Source: Helicobacter vulpis (GTDB lineage Bacteria; Campylobacterota; Campylobacteria; Campylobacterales; Helicobacteraceae). Taken from it: 64,000 bases of DNA. The notes below the pieces were generated by a model. It was not told where the DNA came from. It worked only from the letters and a program-made list of their open reading frames with translations, and searched no databases. Below, in pieces: positions 29,431 to 37,901 of this stretch (positions are counted from its first letter, which is position 1; every line of letters begins with the position of its first letter). A program made the position numbers and the translations under genes. The stretch is taken from contig NZ_QXQT01000001.1 of the NCBI RefSeq assembly GCF_003660395.1, forward strand, positions 1 through 64,000. Direction: 5' to 3'.

Positions 29431-31095
29431 CTAGAATTTACCAGCAAGTTTGTCTCCCAGGGTGATCTTATCTCTCCCAGCATTGAATGCTTGCAGTTGC
29501 TCGCGCTCTTTTTTGTGCTCGAGTCGGCGCACGGAAGCGCGCGCCTTGTGGGTGGTCTTATCCAAAGACACCAGTACGCTAGTGATCTCCTGCCCCATGG
29601 CCACTTCTTCTTTTTTGAGCGGGGATAGGTCTTCATTTTTGATCAAAACATCAATGTTGTTCACCCGCACGAATACCCCGAAATCCTTAATGCTCACCAC
29701 GCTCCCCTGAATGGTGTCGCCGATTTTATGCTGTTGGGCAAAGACCTCTAGGGGCGAGGGTTGTTTGAACTTCATCTCTAAGGAGATCTTTTCCTCTTCC
29801 TTATTGATACGCGCGATTTTAGTTTGCACCACATCGCCCATCTTGAAATGATCCCTGCACTTTTGATCGGATTCCCAAAAGGCATCTTTATTGTGCAAGA
29901 GCCCATCCACACCGCCTAAATTGATAAAAACCCCAAAATCGGTTAGGCTCACCACCTTGCCCTCTACCAAATCCCCCACCCTGTGTTTGGAGACAAATTC
30001 GTTAAAAGGCTTGTCTGAAAGCTGTTTGAGCGAAACGCGTAAACGGCGGTTTTTGCTGTCAATTTCAATGATCTTGACATCAATTTCTTGATCCAATTCT
30101 AAATAGTCTTGGGGGTGTTTGACATCTTTGTTCCAAGAGATTTCAGAGATGTGCAAAAAGCCCTCAATGTCATTGCCAATATCCACAAACACCCCGTAAC
30201 TCTCAATGCTGCTCACCACGACCTTGATCGCATAGCCCACTTTTAACTTGCTTTGAATCTCCTCCCATGGGTCCTCCATAGTGGCTTTGATGGAGAGAGA
30301 AAGGCGCTTTTTCTCCTCATCATAAGCGATTGCCTTGACTTGCACCTCATCGCCCTCTTTGAAATGCTTGGCCGGGTTAGCCGATCCGCGGTGTGTGATC
30401 TCGCTATAATGCACCAAGCCCTCCACTCCATCCACCTCTACAAACACCCCAAAGCCCGTAATGCTCTTCACAACGCCTTTACGCACCGCTTGAGACTCCA
30501 TGAGCTTCTTAGCACCCTCATGCTGTTGTTTGTCGTGTACATCAAAAAAACGCTTTCTAGACACGCTAATGGAGCCTGCCTCCGGATCGATGGAGGTGAT
30601 ACACGCTTTAATGTGCTTGCCAATGTGCTTGCTATCGCGCCGCAAGGAGGATTGAGATTTAGAGAGGAAGTATTCTGCGCCCTCTTTATCTGCAAGAACA
30701 TACCCCCCCTTGTTCTCGCGCACCACTCTTCCTTCAACCACCTTGTCTTTGTAATCCGCTCCTAGCTGGGCGATCTTTGCTTGCACCTTGTCATACACAA
30801 TGGCGCGCTTGTAAGAGACGCTAGGGCGTTCGCCTTTCTGAGACACATAGACGCGAATGGGACTCTCCACCCCAAAGAGCAAGGCCCCCTGTGTGTCCCT
30901 AATTTCATCTAAAGAGAGCCGCCCCTCGGTTTTGCCCCCCACGCTCACCATGGCGTAATTCTCCGCTTCGTTGATAGAAACAATCACGCCTTCTTTAACC
31001 ATGCCCTTTTGTTCTGCATCGTCCTCCTTATCCATGGTGTCCATGTATTGCTTGAACACTTCAGATTCGTCCAAAGATTCCAACTCTTGCTTCAT
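29431..31095 (-). CDS. rpsA: 30S ribosomal protein S1
   Basis: S1 helps mRNA bind the 30S subunit. The 554-residue product has six S1/OB repeats; the clear RNA-binding ones begin KSITGFGVFVEVDGVEGLVH, SSIESYGVFVDIGNDIEGFLH, VSLTDFGVFINLGGVDGLLH and VSIKDFGVFVRVNNIDVLIK. I place the start at the ATG at 31095 because GGAAGG lies six bases upstream; the frame is open to 31116. It leads the rpsA-serA-ubiD-yggS run. Confidence 0.95.
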   Translation of the reverse strand: MKQELESLDESEVFKQYMDTMDKEDDAEQKGMVKEGVIVSINEAENYAMVSVGGKTEGRLSLDEIRDTQGALLFGVESPIRVYVSQKGERPSVSYKRAIVYDKVQAKIAQLGADYKDKVVEGRVVRENKGGYVLADKEGAEYFLSKSQSSLRRDSKHIGKHIKACITSIDPEAGSISVSRKRFFDVHDKQQHEGAKKLMESQAVRKGVVKSITGFGVFVEVDGVEGLVHYSEITHRGSANPAKHFKEGDEVQVKAIAYDEEKKRLSLSIKATMEDPWEEIQSKLKVGYAIKVVVSSIESYGVFVDIGNDIEGFLHISEISWNKDVKHPQDYLELDQEIDVKIIEIDSKNRRLRVSLKQLSDKPFNEFVSKHRVGDLVEGKVVSLTDFGVFINLGGVDGLLHNKDAFWESDQKCRDHFKMGDVVQTKIARINKEEEKISLEMKFKQPSPLEVFAQQHKIGDTIQGSVVSIKDFGVFVRVNNIDVLIKNEDLSPLKKEEVAMGQEITSVLVSLDKTTHKARASVRRLEHKKEREQLQAFNAGRDKITLGDKLAGKF

Positions 31096-31123
31096 CCACA
31101 ACCTTCCAATTAACATTCAGGCT

Positions 31124-31148
31124 ATTGTAGCCTTTGTTTACTTATAAT
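31124..31148. promoter_or_regulatory. divergent -10 boxes of rpsA and the glycosyltransferase gene
   Basis: The minus strand reads TACAAT at 31129-31124 (toward rpsA), and the plus strand reads TATAAT at 31143-31148 (toward the gene at 31166). The two promoters are back to back within 25 bases, so they may compete. Confidence 0.55.
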
Positions 31149-31165
31149 TACCAAAAAGACCACCC

Positions 31166-31972
31166 ATGCCCTTTGTGCACACCCATTTTAGTGCCATTTC
31201 TCTAGTGATCACCACCTACAACCAAGAGGCGCGTTTAGCCCTCGTGTTGGATTCTGTACTCCATCTAGCTTATAAACCCCATGAAGTCTTGATTGCAGAC
31301 GATGGGAGTACACCCAAAACCCGCGCCTTGATTGAAAACTATATGCCTAAATTTGCACAAGAAGCCATGCCCCTCTTACATGTTTGGCAAGAAGATTTAG
31401 GCTTTCGCGCCGCCAAAAGCCGCAACAATGCCATCATGCAGGCAAGCGGAGATTACATTATCCTCATTGATACGGATATGATTCTACACCCTTATTTCAT
31501 TTACGATCATCTGCTCTTTGCACGCCCTAAGACTTTGTTGCAAGGGGGGCGCTTGATTCTCAATGCCCAAGAAAGCCAAAATCTTTTAGATCGCCAAGAT
31601 TTCACGCTAGCCTATGCCAAACGCGCCTTGAAAAACCAGCGCGCGCTCGCTTTGGCAAGATTGTGTTACTTGCCTAGCGTGCGCACTTGTCAACCCCGCG
31701 CCTTGCTCAAGGGGGTAAGGAGTGCGAACATGAGTTTTAGCAAGGCGGATTTTTTAGCCATTGAGGGGTTTAATGAACATTTCATCGGCTGGGGCAGAGA
31801 AGATAGCGAGTTTGTGGCGCGTTTTCTCTTCAATGCGGGGGTGATGAAACGCTTGCGCTTCTGCGCGCTCGCTTACCACATTTACCATGAAGAAAATAGC
31901 CGTGCTAGTTTGGAGGCTAACCACGCGCTCTATTTGCAAACCCTGCAAGAGCGCAAGATTACTTGGCGTTAA
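31166..31972 (+). CDS. family 2 glycosyltransferase
   Basis: The 268-residue product has the GT-A fold start SLVITTYNQEARLALVLDSVL, the first Asp region VLIADDGSTPKTR, the metal-binding DTDM (in IILIDTDMILHP), and a C-terminal galactosyltransferase-like part GFNEHFIGWGREDSEFVARF. Such enzymes add sugars to lipopolysaccharide or other surface glycans; the donor is not predictable. It faces away from rpsA and is followed by 170 bases of AT-rich non-coding DNA. Confidence 0.88.
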   Translation: MPFVHTHFSAISLVITTYNQEARLALVLDSVLHLAYKPHEVLIADDGSTPKTRALIENYMPKFAQEAMPLLHVWQEDLGFRAAKSRNNAIMQASGDYIILIDTDMILHPYFIYDHLLFARPKTLLQGGRLILNAQESQNLLDRQDFTLAYAKRALKNQRALALARLCYLPSVRTCQPRALLKGVRSANMSFSKADFLAIEGFNEHFIGWGREDSEFVARFLFNAGVMKRLRFCALAYHIYHEENSRASLEANHALYLQTLQERKITWR

Positions 31973-32046
31973 ACTTAAACTTTAAAGGCAAGCGTTTTGA
32001 CTTCAAGATACGCCCTATTTTAAGTTAATATTTATTTATTTTAAGA

Positions 32047-32099
32047 TACAATGAAGAGGCTATTTATAAAATTGTAAAGGAGTTGGGGGGCATTATACT
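32047..32099 (+). promoter_or_regulatory. AT-rich promoter region of the small membrane-protein pair
   Basis: Two -10-like hexamers, TACAAT (32047-32052) and TATACT (32094-32099), precede the gene at 32144. The stretch 31990-32080 is much richer in A and T than the flanks. An AAAGGAG at 32076-32082 is not followed by a useful frame. Confidence 0.35.
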
Positions 32100-32143
32100 T
32101 AGTTAGTAACGCCCTGCTGAGACTAAAGAGAGAAGGAGAAGGC

Positions 32144-32425
32144 ATGAAACTTAGCCCGAAAACCAAGCAGTATCTCTATGCCATTTGGTTTATTGTAGCA
32201 TTGGGTGTGATCGGGTCGTTCGTAAAGCACTTTTCTGAGGTACGCCATTGGTTGTGGTGGGAGCACATGCTGATCCTATTTGGAATGGTGTGGGCGTTCA
32301 CTATACCATTGGATTTTTTTAAAATATCCCCCCCCGATAAGTGGCTCCCATGGAAACCCACGCTATTACTAATTGTCCTTATAGCCCCCATAATCGTGGT
32401 GATTAACGGGGCATTGGGCTGGTGA
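32144..32425 (+). CDS. small two-to-three-helix membrane protein (copy 1)
   Basis: The 93-residue product has a short hydrophilic start (MKLSPKTKQYLY) and hydrophobic segments at about residues 11-27, 40-56 and 72-92, with conserved-looking RHWLWWEHM and PDKWLPWK motifs rich in Trp. AGAAGGAGA precedes the ATG. I do not recognise the family. A diverged copy follows at once (32473), so this is a tandem duplication. Confidence 0.7.
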   Translation: MKLSPKTKQYLYAIWFIVALGVIGSFVKHFSEVRHWLWWEHMLILFGMVWAFTIPLDFFKISPPDKWLPWKPTLLLIVLIAPIIVVINGALGW

Positions 32426-32433
32426 GCTGATTT

Positions 32434-32449
32434 GGCGCAACACTGCGCC
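32434..32449 (+). repeat. hairpin between the two membrane-protein copies
   Basis: GGCGCA (32434-32439) and TGCGCC (32444-32449) pair around ACAC. No T-run follows, so it may stabilise the upstream message rather than terminate it. Confidence 0.45.
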
Positions 32450-32472
32450 GAGCCTAAATGAAAGGAGAGACC

Positions 32473-32751
32473 ATGAATCTGAGCCTGAAAGCCAAGCAAT
32501 ACATCCATGCCCTTTTGTTTATTGTAACCCTGAATGTGGACTATGTGTTCGTAAGCCACTTTTCTAAAATACGCCATTGGTTGTGGTGGGAGCAGTAGCT
32601 TATTGCATTGGGGATCGCGAGCTTGGCTTTGATCGTGATCGTTCTCTTTAGATTGCAGCCCGATAAATGGCTTCCATGGAGATATTTTTTACCGCTCCTA
32701 GCTCTCATAACACTCATAAGCCAGGTGATTAGCGGAGTGCTGGGCTGGTGA
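32473..32751 (+). pseudogene. small membrane protein (copy 2), broken by an in-frame TAG
   Basis: Starting at the ATG at 32473 (AAAGGAGAGACC upstream), the frame aligns along its whole length with copy 1: MNLSLKAKQYIHALLFIV, RHWLWWEQ, then a TAG at 32596-32598 (codon 42), then LIALGIASLALIVIVLFR, PDKWLPWR and GVLGW before TGA. Both ends match copy 1 (RHWLWW, PDKWLPW, LGW), and length is the same within one codon. The stop replaces the Met of copy 1 (ATG to TAG) without a frame change, so this is not an indel error. It is a decayed copy, or encodes a 41-residue one-helix product. Confidence 0.75.
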
Positions 32752-32782
32752 GCTGGGAGAACTCTTGCTTAAGCTTGTCTCT

Positions 32783-32851
32783 ATGGCTATGCCAGACGGT
32801 CCCTTGTTTCAAGAGATCATCCAGGGAGTCATCCAAGTTTGGAAGACTTAA
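32783..32851 (+). other. possible 22-codon remnant reading frame
   Basis: ATG at 32783 opens a frame reading MAMPDGPLFQEIIQGVIQVWKT and ending in TAA at 32849-32851. It has no clear ribosome site and overlaps the end of the convergent LPP20-like gene by a few bases. It may be the tail of a lost gene; weak. Confidence 0.15.
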
Positions 32852-33777
32852 AAGTCAATCTTGTTGTTATTAACATCAGCTGTACCCGCGCCCACGCCTT
32901 GCTGGTAATTGCGTAATTGTTTGAAGGCTTGGGCTTTGATACGCTCAATGGCGGCACTGCGATCGGGTTGATCGGCATACAAGCTTTTAGAATAGACAAT
33001 ATTGCCCTGACAATCCCTGATATTGAGATTGAGCCCAATATGGAACAAGCCATTTGCCGTACTCTCATAGATTTTATTTTCAATGCGGTACAAGCCCGGA
33101 TCATCAGATTGCTGGATAAAGCGCGCGTATTGCCCGGTGAGCGCGTCAGAAATTTCTGAATCGGAGCCGGGCGCGTAGATGAGATTTGCTTTGGGGTGGG
33201 GGCTGTTTTCCTTGACAAGCTCTTGATAGGGGGTCAAAGAAGCCACACCCCGTCCATAGGCGTTTAAAATTTCTTGCAAGGGCATGGCTTTAGCGAGGGT
33301 GGTTTGTAATTTCTGTACCTCTTTTAAGAAAATGCCCTTACAGCCCTCTTGGGGGTGCAAAGCGCTTAGGGTTTCATAAAGATTATGATAGCGCTTGGCC
33401 AAGATGTTTAAAAACATGTTTTTGTTGAGCTTAAGACGGGTGTAGCAAGTATGGTGTGTGCATTCCTGTTTGTCCGTCTTGACATTGACAAATTTCATAG
33501 AATCCACAACAAGGCGGATATTCTGGCTAGAGCGCTTGTCTAAGGTGTTATTGTCTCGCGTGGTCTGACGGGTGGTGATAGAAGACACACTCACCACAAT
33601 CCCGCTGGCTAGATCATTGAGGGCCTTTTGTTTGGCAATCTCCTTACTCTCCCCCGCACCATTGCCATAGAAATACGCGGGGTCGCCCTTGAAGTTTTGA
33701 TACCAATGCGGGGCATGGGGAGCAGCCTGTAAAAACCAAGGAACAATGGCTAAGGACAACAGACATCTAGCAAACAT
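32848..33777 (-). CDS. LPP20-family secreted protein
   Basis: The 309-residue product has a signal peptide (MFARCLLSLAIVPWFLQAAPH) without a lipobox Cys at the cleavage site, then the LPP20-like segment YFYGNGAGESKEIAKQKALNDLASGIVVSVSS, which matches the LPP20/DUF family of the H. pylori Lpp20 neighbourhood. Four Cys occur in the mature part (ECTHHTC and others). AAGGAG lies five bases before the ATG. It follows a COG3014-like gene on the same strand, a pairing seen in other proteobacteria. Role: cell envelope, otherwise unknown. Confidence 0.75.
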   Translation of the reverse strand: MFARCLLSLAIVPWFLQAAPHAPHWYQNFKGDPAYFYGNGAGESKEIAKQKALNDLASGIVVSVSSITTRQTTRDNNTLDKRSSQNIRLVVDSMKFVNVKTDKQECTHHTCYTRLKLNKNMFLNILAKRYHNLYETLSALHPQEGCKGIFLKEVQKLQTTLAKAMPLQEILNAYGRGVASLTPYQELVKENSPHPKANLIYAPGSDSEISDALTGQYARFIQQSDDPGLYRIENKIYESTANGLFHIGLNLNIRDCQGNIVYSKSLYADQPDRSAAIERIKAQAFKQLRNYQQGVGAGTADVNNNKIDF

Positions 33778-33818
33778 GATTTCTCCTTCAAAAGGGCTAT
33801 TCTAACATAAAATCTTAA

Positions 33819-35188
33819 CTACCATAAAACTTTTACCACGCTGGAGTAACCAAAGCTCCTAATGTAAATAATATTGTGCTTGTTGGCGCAAAAGGTATTA
33901 GGGGATAGGGGCACAGCAGCTTGGCAGGACAAGAGCGTAAAATCGTAAATATCCTGCCCATCGGCTAGCACACGTACGCGTTCATTAGGGGCATTGCTCA
34001 CCGCGCGGTGTAGATCCTATGCGGAAAGATGCTAGGGGAGCGGATATCTGCAGAAGTACTCACCGCAGCATAGAGCGAAGAGAACAACCCCCCTAAAACC
34101 CCCAGGTATTGATTAGAAATAGCCTCTAAACCCACTTTTAATACTGTTGAGGTGATAGCGCGCGTGATGATGTAGGGGAGTTGTTTTTTAAATTCATTGG
34201 CAATGAGATCATCTAATAACACTAATTCCTCAAATTTGTTTTGTTGATGGGCAGTATTTAGGCTAAAATTGGTATGGAAGTCCACCCCGTCCACCAGCTG
34301 GGGCAAGGCCAAACTTGCGGTGTACATCCCCTCAGGTAGCGGGAGAGGGAGGGTGATTTTAAATTCCTGTTTGGTGGCTTGCTTGCCATCTTCAAGAAAT
34401 ACCCAAGTGAATTTTTGAGAAGAAGGATGTTGGAAAAAGAGCAAATCTTCGCCAATGGTGATGACGTGGCTGATTCCATAGGCCTCTTTGAGATAGTCTA
34501 TGCCCTTAGAGCGGTCGTTATCTAGCGCAAAGAAGAGTCCAGAGAGATAGGACACGGCCGGGTTGATCAAATCAGTATAAGCACTGAAACGATCCAAATT
34601 AGAATAATCCTCTCCTAGTACCTCCTGCACCTTAGAATCCGAATCTGCTGGGCTCAACCTAGAAGAACCTCTTTGATGCATGTTTTCAATGGCCTTTTGA
34701 ATCTGCTTGTGGTAAAACTCTTTAGCACGCCTCTGCCGATCATTGGCGCGGTTAAACTCTACGCGCGCGTTATTAGGGTCGCCGATGAGCAAATAATCCA
34801 TCGCCTTGTAATAATTCATCAACACGCTTTCATAGATGCTCCCTACATAGGTCTTGACATTATCATTAACCAGGACCGCGCCCACATTGCTTAAGGATTT
34901 ATTGAAAAGGTTGATATGGTGGTCAAATTGGGCTTCAGCCGCATCGAGCGCAATGAGGGAATCTTGATATTGCCCCAACATCAACGCGCTCACCCCCCTT
35001 TGCAATTCCCATAAAGATCCATCCTTATGATCTTTCAGGCTCATTTGTGTAGAAAACAAATAAGCATTTTGCATGCCAAGGGGGGAGTAATAGGCACGAT
35101 CAAAGCGTGCAAATTCTGAACGATGCCCGGTACAACCCACAAAAAATAAAAGTAAAAAAATCAAGTAGGTATAATATTGCGTCTTCAA
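33819..35188 (-). pseudogene. COG3014-like lipoprotein, one frameshift near its C-terminus
   Basis: The first 396 residues start at a TTG (35188, AAGGAGAGAGAG upstream) and show a lipobox ending at Cys19 (LLLFFVGC), then helical repeat-like sequence (LMNYYKAMDYLLIGDPNNARVEFNRANDRQRRA). The frame ends ...RSPSIFPHRIYTAR at a TGA (33998-34000). Another frame continues VSNAPNERVRVLADGQDIYDF to 33819 and ends with the IIYIRSFGY expected in this family. One missing base near 34001 explains the break. The restored protein would have about 456 residues. It is probably an intact gene with a sequence error. Confidence 0.72.
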
Positions 35189-35375
35189 CTCTCTCTCCTT
35201 GTTGGCTATTTTAACAAAGCATAAGCAATATTATGTTAAGGTCAAGTCCGCCTTTTTTCAGACCTATGCAATGGAGTATCGAGTCAACGCTTCAGGGTGG
35301 AGACACAGCAGAGCAACTTGATATTTTGTGTGCCTTAGTCATCTGGGAAAAGGCTATTTTGATCAAGAATGATGC

Positions 35376-36278
35376 ATGCGCCTACTTTTCATGGGAACGC
35401 CCCCTTTTGCCCAAATCGTCCTAGCCCATCTCTTAGATCAGCGCTTTGAGGTGATCGCGCTCTTCACCCAACCTAGTAAACCTTTTGGGCGCACCCAAGT
35501 GCTCAAACGCTCCGCCACTAAGGAGTTTTTACAGCGCGCGCACCCCCACATCCCCATTTTTGAGCCAACCAAGCTAGACACACCCCTTATAGAGACGATT
35601 CGCACGCTCAAGCCCGATGTGATTGTGGTGGTGGCTTATGGCAAGATTCTCCCCCAAGCTCTTCTAGATATTGCCCCCTGCTTGAATTTGCATGGCTCAA
35701 TTCTGCCCCAATTCAGGGGCGCATCGCCCATGCAAGAGATGATTCTAAAAGACGCATCAGAATTTGGCGTGAGCGTGATTGCGATGAACGCTCAAATGGA
35801 CGCGGGCGATATTTTAGGAGTGGCGCGTGTGAAACGCAAATCCTACATGAACACAGAGGAATTAGGCGCGCTCTTAGCCCCTATAGGGGCTCAATTGCTT
35901 GTAGAGATTTTACGCCAACCCTTTAAACCAATGCCTCAAGATCACACGCAGGCGAGTTATTGCGCCAAAATCACCAAGCAAGACGGGCTAGTGTGTTTTC
36001 AAGAAGCCAAACAGGTGTTTTTAAAAGCCCTAGCCTACCATCCTTGGCCGGGTGTGTTTTTGGCAAGCGGGCTTAAGCTTTTTGGGGTGGAATTGGTGCA
36101 AGAACAGGGTACACACAAGGAAGGGGTTCTCTTGGATTTAGAGCAAGAGAGCGCCTTAGTGGGGTGTGCTAAGGGGGTGCTTAGGATCGCCTCTGTGCAA
36201 GCCCCCAACAAACAGAAGATGCGCACAAAGGCTTATATGAGTGGAAAACGCCTCAAAATAGGAGATGTGTTAGGATGA
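35376..36278 (+). CDS. fmt: methionyl-tRNA formyltransferase
   Basis: Fmt formylates initiator Met-tRNA using 10-formyl-THF. The 300-residue product has MRLLFMGTPPFAQIVLAHLL, the catalytic loop LNLHGSILPQFRGASPMQEMIL (Asn/His) and MDAGDIL (Asp). The C-terminal OB-like domain binds tRNA. The ribosome site is weak. The 180 bases upstream contain no convincing gene. It overlaps birA by four bases. The initiator tRNA gene is in this window at 60855. Confidence 0.95.
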   Translation: MRLLFMGTPPFAQIVLAHLLDQRFEVIALFTQPSKPFGRTQVLKRSATKEFLQRAHPHIPIFEPTKLDTPLIETIRTLKPDVIVVVAYGKILPQALLDIAPCLNLHGSILPQFRGASPMQEMILKDASEFGVSVIAMNAQMDAGDILGVARVKRKSYMNTEELGALLAPIGAQLLVEILRQPFKPMPQDHTQASYCAKITKQDGLVCFQEAKQVFLKALAYHPWPGVFLASGLKLFGVELVQEQGTHKEGVLLDLEQESALVGCAKGVLRIASVQAPNKQKMRTKAYMSGKRLKIGDVLG

Positions 36279-36901
36279 TGCCCATCTTGTCCTTTGCATG
36301 CTTGCCTTCTACCCAACTCTATTTGGTAGAACAGGTTAAGCAGCATGCCCTCAAACTGCCCGTGTGTGTCATAGCCCAAACCCAAAATGCAGGGGTGGGA
36401 AGTCGGGGCTGTGTGTGGGAGCAAGTGGAGGAGGGTTTGACTTTTTCTTTTGCTATTGCCTTAGGGGACTTGCCCGCTGATGTGCCTAGACAAAGTTGGA
36501 GCGTGTATTTTGGGTATCTTTTTAAAGAGAGTTTGTCTAACGCACAGGTGTGGCTCAAGTGGCCCAATGATCTCTACAAGGGAGAGGAGAAAATCGGGGG
36601 GGTGATGAGTCAGATTGTGCGCGATAGTATTGTTTGTGGGATTGGGCTCAATCTCAAGGCGCAACACTATGGCGCGCTAGGCATGTTAGATAAAGAAGCG
36701 TTATTACAGGTGTTTTTAACGCGCGTACAAGCGGGTATTTCATGGCAAGAAGTACTCAAGGCGTACCGCCTAGAATTTAGCGCGCGCCACCAGCATTGTT
36801 TTTTTCACGATCGGGGCGTGCGAGTGCCCTTGCGCGGCGCGCGCGTGCTGGATGACGGGGGGCTACAGATTGGACAACAGGTTTATTACGGGGCTAGATG
36901 A
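36275..36901 (+). CDS. birA: biotin--protein ligase (BirA, catalytic type)
   Basis: BirA activates biotin with ATP and attaches it to acetyl-CoA carboxylase carrier protein. The 208-residue product has the motif GVGSRGCVWEQVEEGLTFSF (usually GRGSRGRxW) and KWPNDLY, plus GGVMSQIV and GIGLNL. It lacks the N-terminal DNA-binding domain of E. coli BirA, so it is not a repressor. It overlaps fmt (ATGA). In H. pylori, parA/parB follow at this point; here ATP synthase genes do. Confidence 0.93.
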   Translation: MMPILSFACLPSTQLYLVEQVKQHALKLPVCVIAQTQNAGVGSRGCVWEQVEEGLTFSFAIALGDLPADVPRQSWSVYFGYLFKESLSNAQVWLKWPNDLYKGEEKIGGVMSQIVRDSIVCGIGLNLKAQHYGALGMLDKEALLQVFLTRVQAGISWQEVLKAYRLEFSARHQHCFFHDRGVRVPLRGARVLDDGGLQIGQQVYYGAR

Positions 36902-36918
36902 TTTAAGCTAAGCTTTGT

Positions 36919-36924
36919 TAGAAT
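36919..36924 (+). promoter_or_regulatory. -10 box before the ATP synthase operon
   Basis: TAGAAT lies 25 bases before the GTG start of the b' gene and just after the birA stop at 36901; consistent with a transcript start near 36931. Confidence 0.5.
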
Positions 36925-36948
36925 CGCGCTTTTGAGCAAGGATTGAGC

Positions 36949-37374
36949 GTGGATATTTCTGTTAATGTGTATTTGATGTTGGTGGTGTTTGTAACTTTTC
37001 TGTTATTGATGTGGCTCTCTAATGTGTGGATTTATAAACCCATGTTAGCCAACATGGACGCGCGGGAGGGTTCTATTGGACAAGATAGTGCCTTTATTGA
37101 CAAAACCACCCAAGAGATCACACATTTAAAACAAGAGGCAAGCCATCTAGTTAAAGAGGCGCGCCTTCGCGCCAACAAGATTTTGCAAGACAGCCTGCAG
37201 AAAGCCCGTGAAGATTACGAGCATGCGCTCACCCAAAAAGAGGGTGATCTACAAAAAGATTTTGAGGCCTTTATGCATGCGCTAAAGGAAAGTAAAAGTG
37301 AATTGAAATTACAATTAAGTCAGGATTTACCCGCCCTAGAGGTGTCTTTGCAACAAAAAATATCTCAAATGTAG
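36949..37374 (+). CDS. atpX: F0F1 ATP synthase subunit b'
   Basis: One of two b-type stalk subunits. The 141-residue product has one membrane helix (about residues 6-27) and then a long charged coiled coil. The start is the GTG at 36949, seven bases after AAGG; a TTG at 36943 is too close. Like other epsilonproteobacteria the operon encodes both b' and b, with the membrane subunits a and c elsewhere. It follows birA. Confidence 0.88.
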   Translation: MDISVNVYLMLVVFVTFLLLMWLSNVWIYKPMLANMDAREGSIGQDSAFIDKTTQEITHLKQEASHLVKEARLRANKILQDSLQKAREDYEHALTQKEGDLQKDFEAFMHALKESKSELKLQLSQDLPALEVSLQQKISQM

Positions 37375-37382
37375 GAACGAAT

Positions 37383-37901
37383 TTGATACAACGCGCGTTA
37401 CTTGGGTTCTTGTGTGGTGGTTTTTTGTGGGGGGCCCAGGGGCATGACATCTCTCAAACCGACATCGTGTTGCGGATTGTCAACTTCATTCTCTTTGCTG
37501 GGTTAGTGTGGTATTTTATTAGCGGACCCTTGAAGCGCATGCTAGAGCAAAGGCGCGCCAAGATCGCTAGCAAATTAAACGCTTTACAAGAGCAACGCCA
37601 AGTCATTAAAGAGGAGAAGGAGCAGGCACTCAAAGCCCTAGAGCAGGCTAAGCGGGAGGCCAGCCAAATTATTTCTAGCGCCACACAAGAGGCGTTTTTG
37701 CTCACGCAGAAATATGAACAACAGGCTAAAAGCGCCATAGAAAAACTCATTAAAGACAACCAAAGTCTGAAACATAAAGAAGAGTTGCGAATCCAACAAG
37801 AAGTGGTTGCAGAAATCCTAGATGCCCTGTTCAAGTCCAAGCAGGCGCATTTTGATGCTACCACTTACATGCACCTACTTCAAGATAAGGTGGCTGGATG
37901 A
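37383..37901 (+). CDS. atpF: F0F1 ATP synthase subunit b
   Basis: Subunit b anchors the peripheral stalk. The 172-residue product begins with a signal-like hydrophobic stretch, then HDISQTDIVLRIVNFILFAGLVWYFISGPLKRML (membrane helix) and a long coiled coil rich in Glu/Lys/Gln. The start is a TTG at 37383, six bases after AGGA. It overlaps atpH by four bases (ATGA). Confidence 0.92.
   Translation: MIQRALLGFLCGGFLWGAQGHDISQTDIVLRIVNFILFAGLVWYFISGPLKRMLEQRRAKIASKLNALQEQRQVIKEEKEQALKALEQAKREASQIISSATQEAFLLTQKYEQQAKSAIEKLIKDNQSLKHKEELRIQQEVVAEILDALFKSKQAHFDATTYMHLLQDKVAG

Noticed and set aside
33819-34001. Separate 60-residue gene
   Set aside because: Its sequence is the expected C-terminus of the lipoprotein; a single missing base explains the split.
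35233-35424. Small plus-strand gene before fmt
   Set aside because: It overlaps fmt in another frame, has no ribosome site and matches nothing I recognise.
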